This document shows positions 5,402 through 5,664 of a stretch of 5,664 nt of DNA, piece by piece (within the stretch, counting starts at the first letter, position 1; the number at the start of each line of letters is the position of its first letter). The DNA is from Thermoplasmata archaeon. GTDB taxonomy: Archaea > Thermoplasmatota > Thermoplasmata > Thermoplasmatales > Thermoplasmataceae. The stretch covers positions 1 through 5,664 of the forward strand of contig JAJZYV010000143.1 in the NCBI GenBank assembly GCA_021797955.1. The letters run 5' to 3'. A program made the position numbers and the translations under genes. The notes beneath the pieces are model-generated. The model did not search any database, was not told the DNA's origin, and saw nothing but the letters and a program-made list of their open reading frames with translations.

Positions 5402-5664
5402 TGATTTGAGGATTTTAGAATCAGGTCAACTATTCCAGATAGATCTCCGAGAGGATCGAAAGCGTATATTCCCGTTTGATGTGATATATTTTTGAGTACT
5501 TCTGGTATTTCATTTTCCTTAATCCCTTCCCTGTTCAGTGAAATCCCTATGACTTTCCGATCTGAAAGCAGTTCCAGTACTCTGATATATTTCTCCAGTG
5601 GAGGAATTCTAATCCCATCAAAGCCGTCATAATCCAATCTTCCGGGTGCATGCTGGAGTATGAT
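5398..5664 (-). CDS. DUF1611 family protein (DgcN-type, D-glutamate metabolism), C-terminal end only
   Basis: Only the last 88 residues are in the window; the frame stays open through base 5664. They match what I know of the C-terminal P-loop domain of DUF1611: QHAPGRLDYDGF early, IPPLEKYIRVLELLS, then KVIGISLNREGI and GIYAFDPLGDLSGI near the end. Full members have about 330-350 residues, with an N-terminal Rossmann-like domain and a C-terminal P-loop domain. Characterised bacterial members (DgcN) act on D-glutamate as N-acetyltransferases together with the enolase-superfamily enzyme DgcA; older annotation calls them NAD-dependent epimerase/dehydratase. A TTG at 5635-5637 lies inside the conserved region and is not the start. 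The PP-loop gene begins 55 bases after its stop, on the same strand. The family call is good; the exact reaction is inferred. Confidence 0.75.
   Translation of the reverse strand: MILQHAPGRLDYDGFDGIRIPPLEKYIRVLELLSDRKVIGISLNREGIKENEIPEVLKNISHQTGIYAFDPLGDLSGIVDLILKSSNH

Noticed and set aside
5398..5637. A complete 79-residue gene starting at TTG 5637
   Set aside because: The frame remains open to the window edge and the residues before the TTG (QHAPGR) are part of the DUF1611 conserved block, so this is the end of a longer gene.

Overview
The window looks like part of a low-GC archaeal chromosome, most likely from the Thermoplasmata (Thermoplasma/Ferroplasma/Cuniculiplasma type). The reasons are archaeal TATA boxes (TTTAAATATA, CATATATT, TTAAATATA) placed about 25 bases before start codons with no ribosome-binding site (leaderless genes), an archaeal-type Tsr3 protein, a type I-alpha-like glutamine synthetase and heavy AGA/AGG arginine codon use. 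The lineage is inferred from this style, not from a marker gene.

Layout, left to right. (1) 1-960, minus strand: most of a bifunctional NAD(P)HX repair enzyme (Nnr, YjeF family), running off the left edge in its dehydratase domain. (2) 961-1167: divergent intergenic region with a TATA box and a perfect 18-bp palindrome directly before (3) 1168-1920, plus strand: a divergent ZIP-family metal transporter. (4) 1921-2075: T-rich terminator-like stretch, then a TATA box and an imperfect dyad before (5) 2076-3410: glutamine synthetase, followed 7 bases later by (6) 3418-3930: Tsr3, the rRNA aminocarboxypropyl transferase, probably in the same transcript. (7) 3936-5342, minus strand, convergent with tsr3: a 468-residue PP-loop ATPase with a QueC-like cysteine cluster, whose overall plan most resembles MurL, the ATP-dependent epimerase of glutamyl peptides. 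(8) 5398-5664, minus strand: the C-terminal end of a DUF1611 (DgcN-type) protein, running off the right edge and lying directly upstream of gene 7.

Repair of NAD(P)H and rRNA modification are housekeeping roles, and glnA supplies glutamine. The most notable point is the minus-strand pair at the right. A MurL-like protein next to a DUF1611 protein, a family linked to D-glutamate metabolism, suggests a glutamate or glutamyl-peptide stereochemistry function in an organism that should have no peptidoglycan. A second theme is regulatory: three promoters (ZIP, glnA, PP-loop gene) each carry a dyad between the TATA box and the expected transcription start, where a repressor would block RNA polymerase. 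The three dyads differ in sequence, so different regulators are likely. No RNA genes, insertion sequences or CRISPR arrays were seen.
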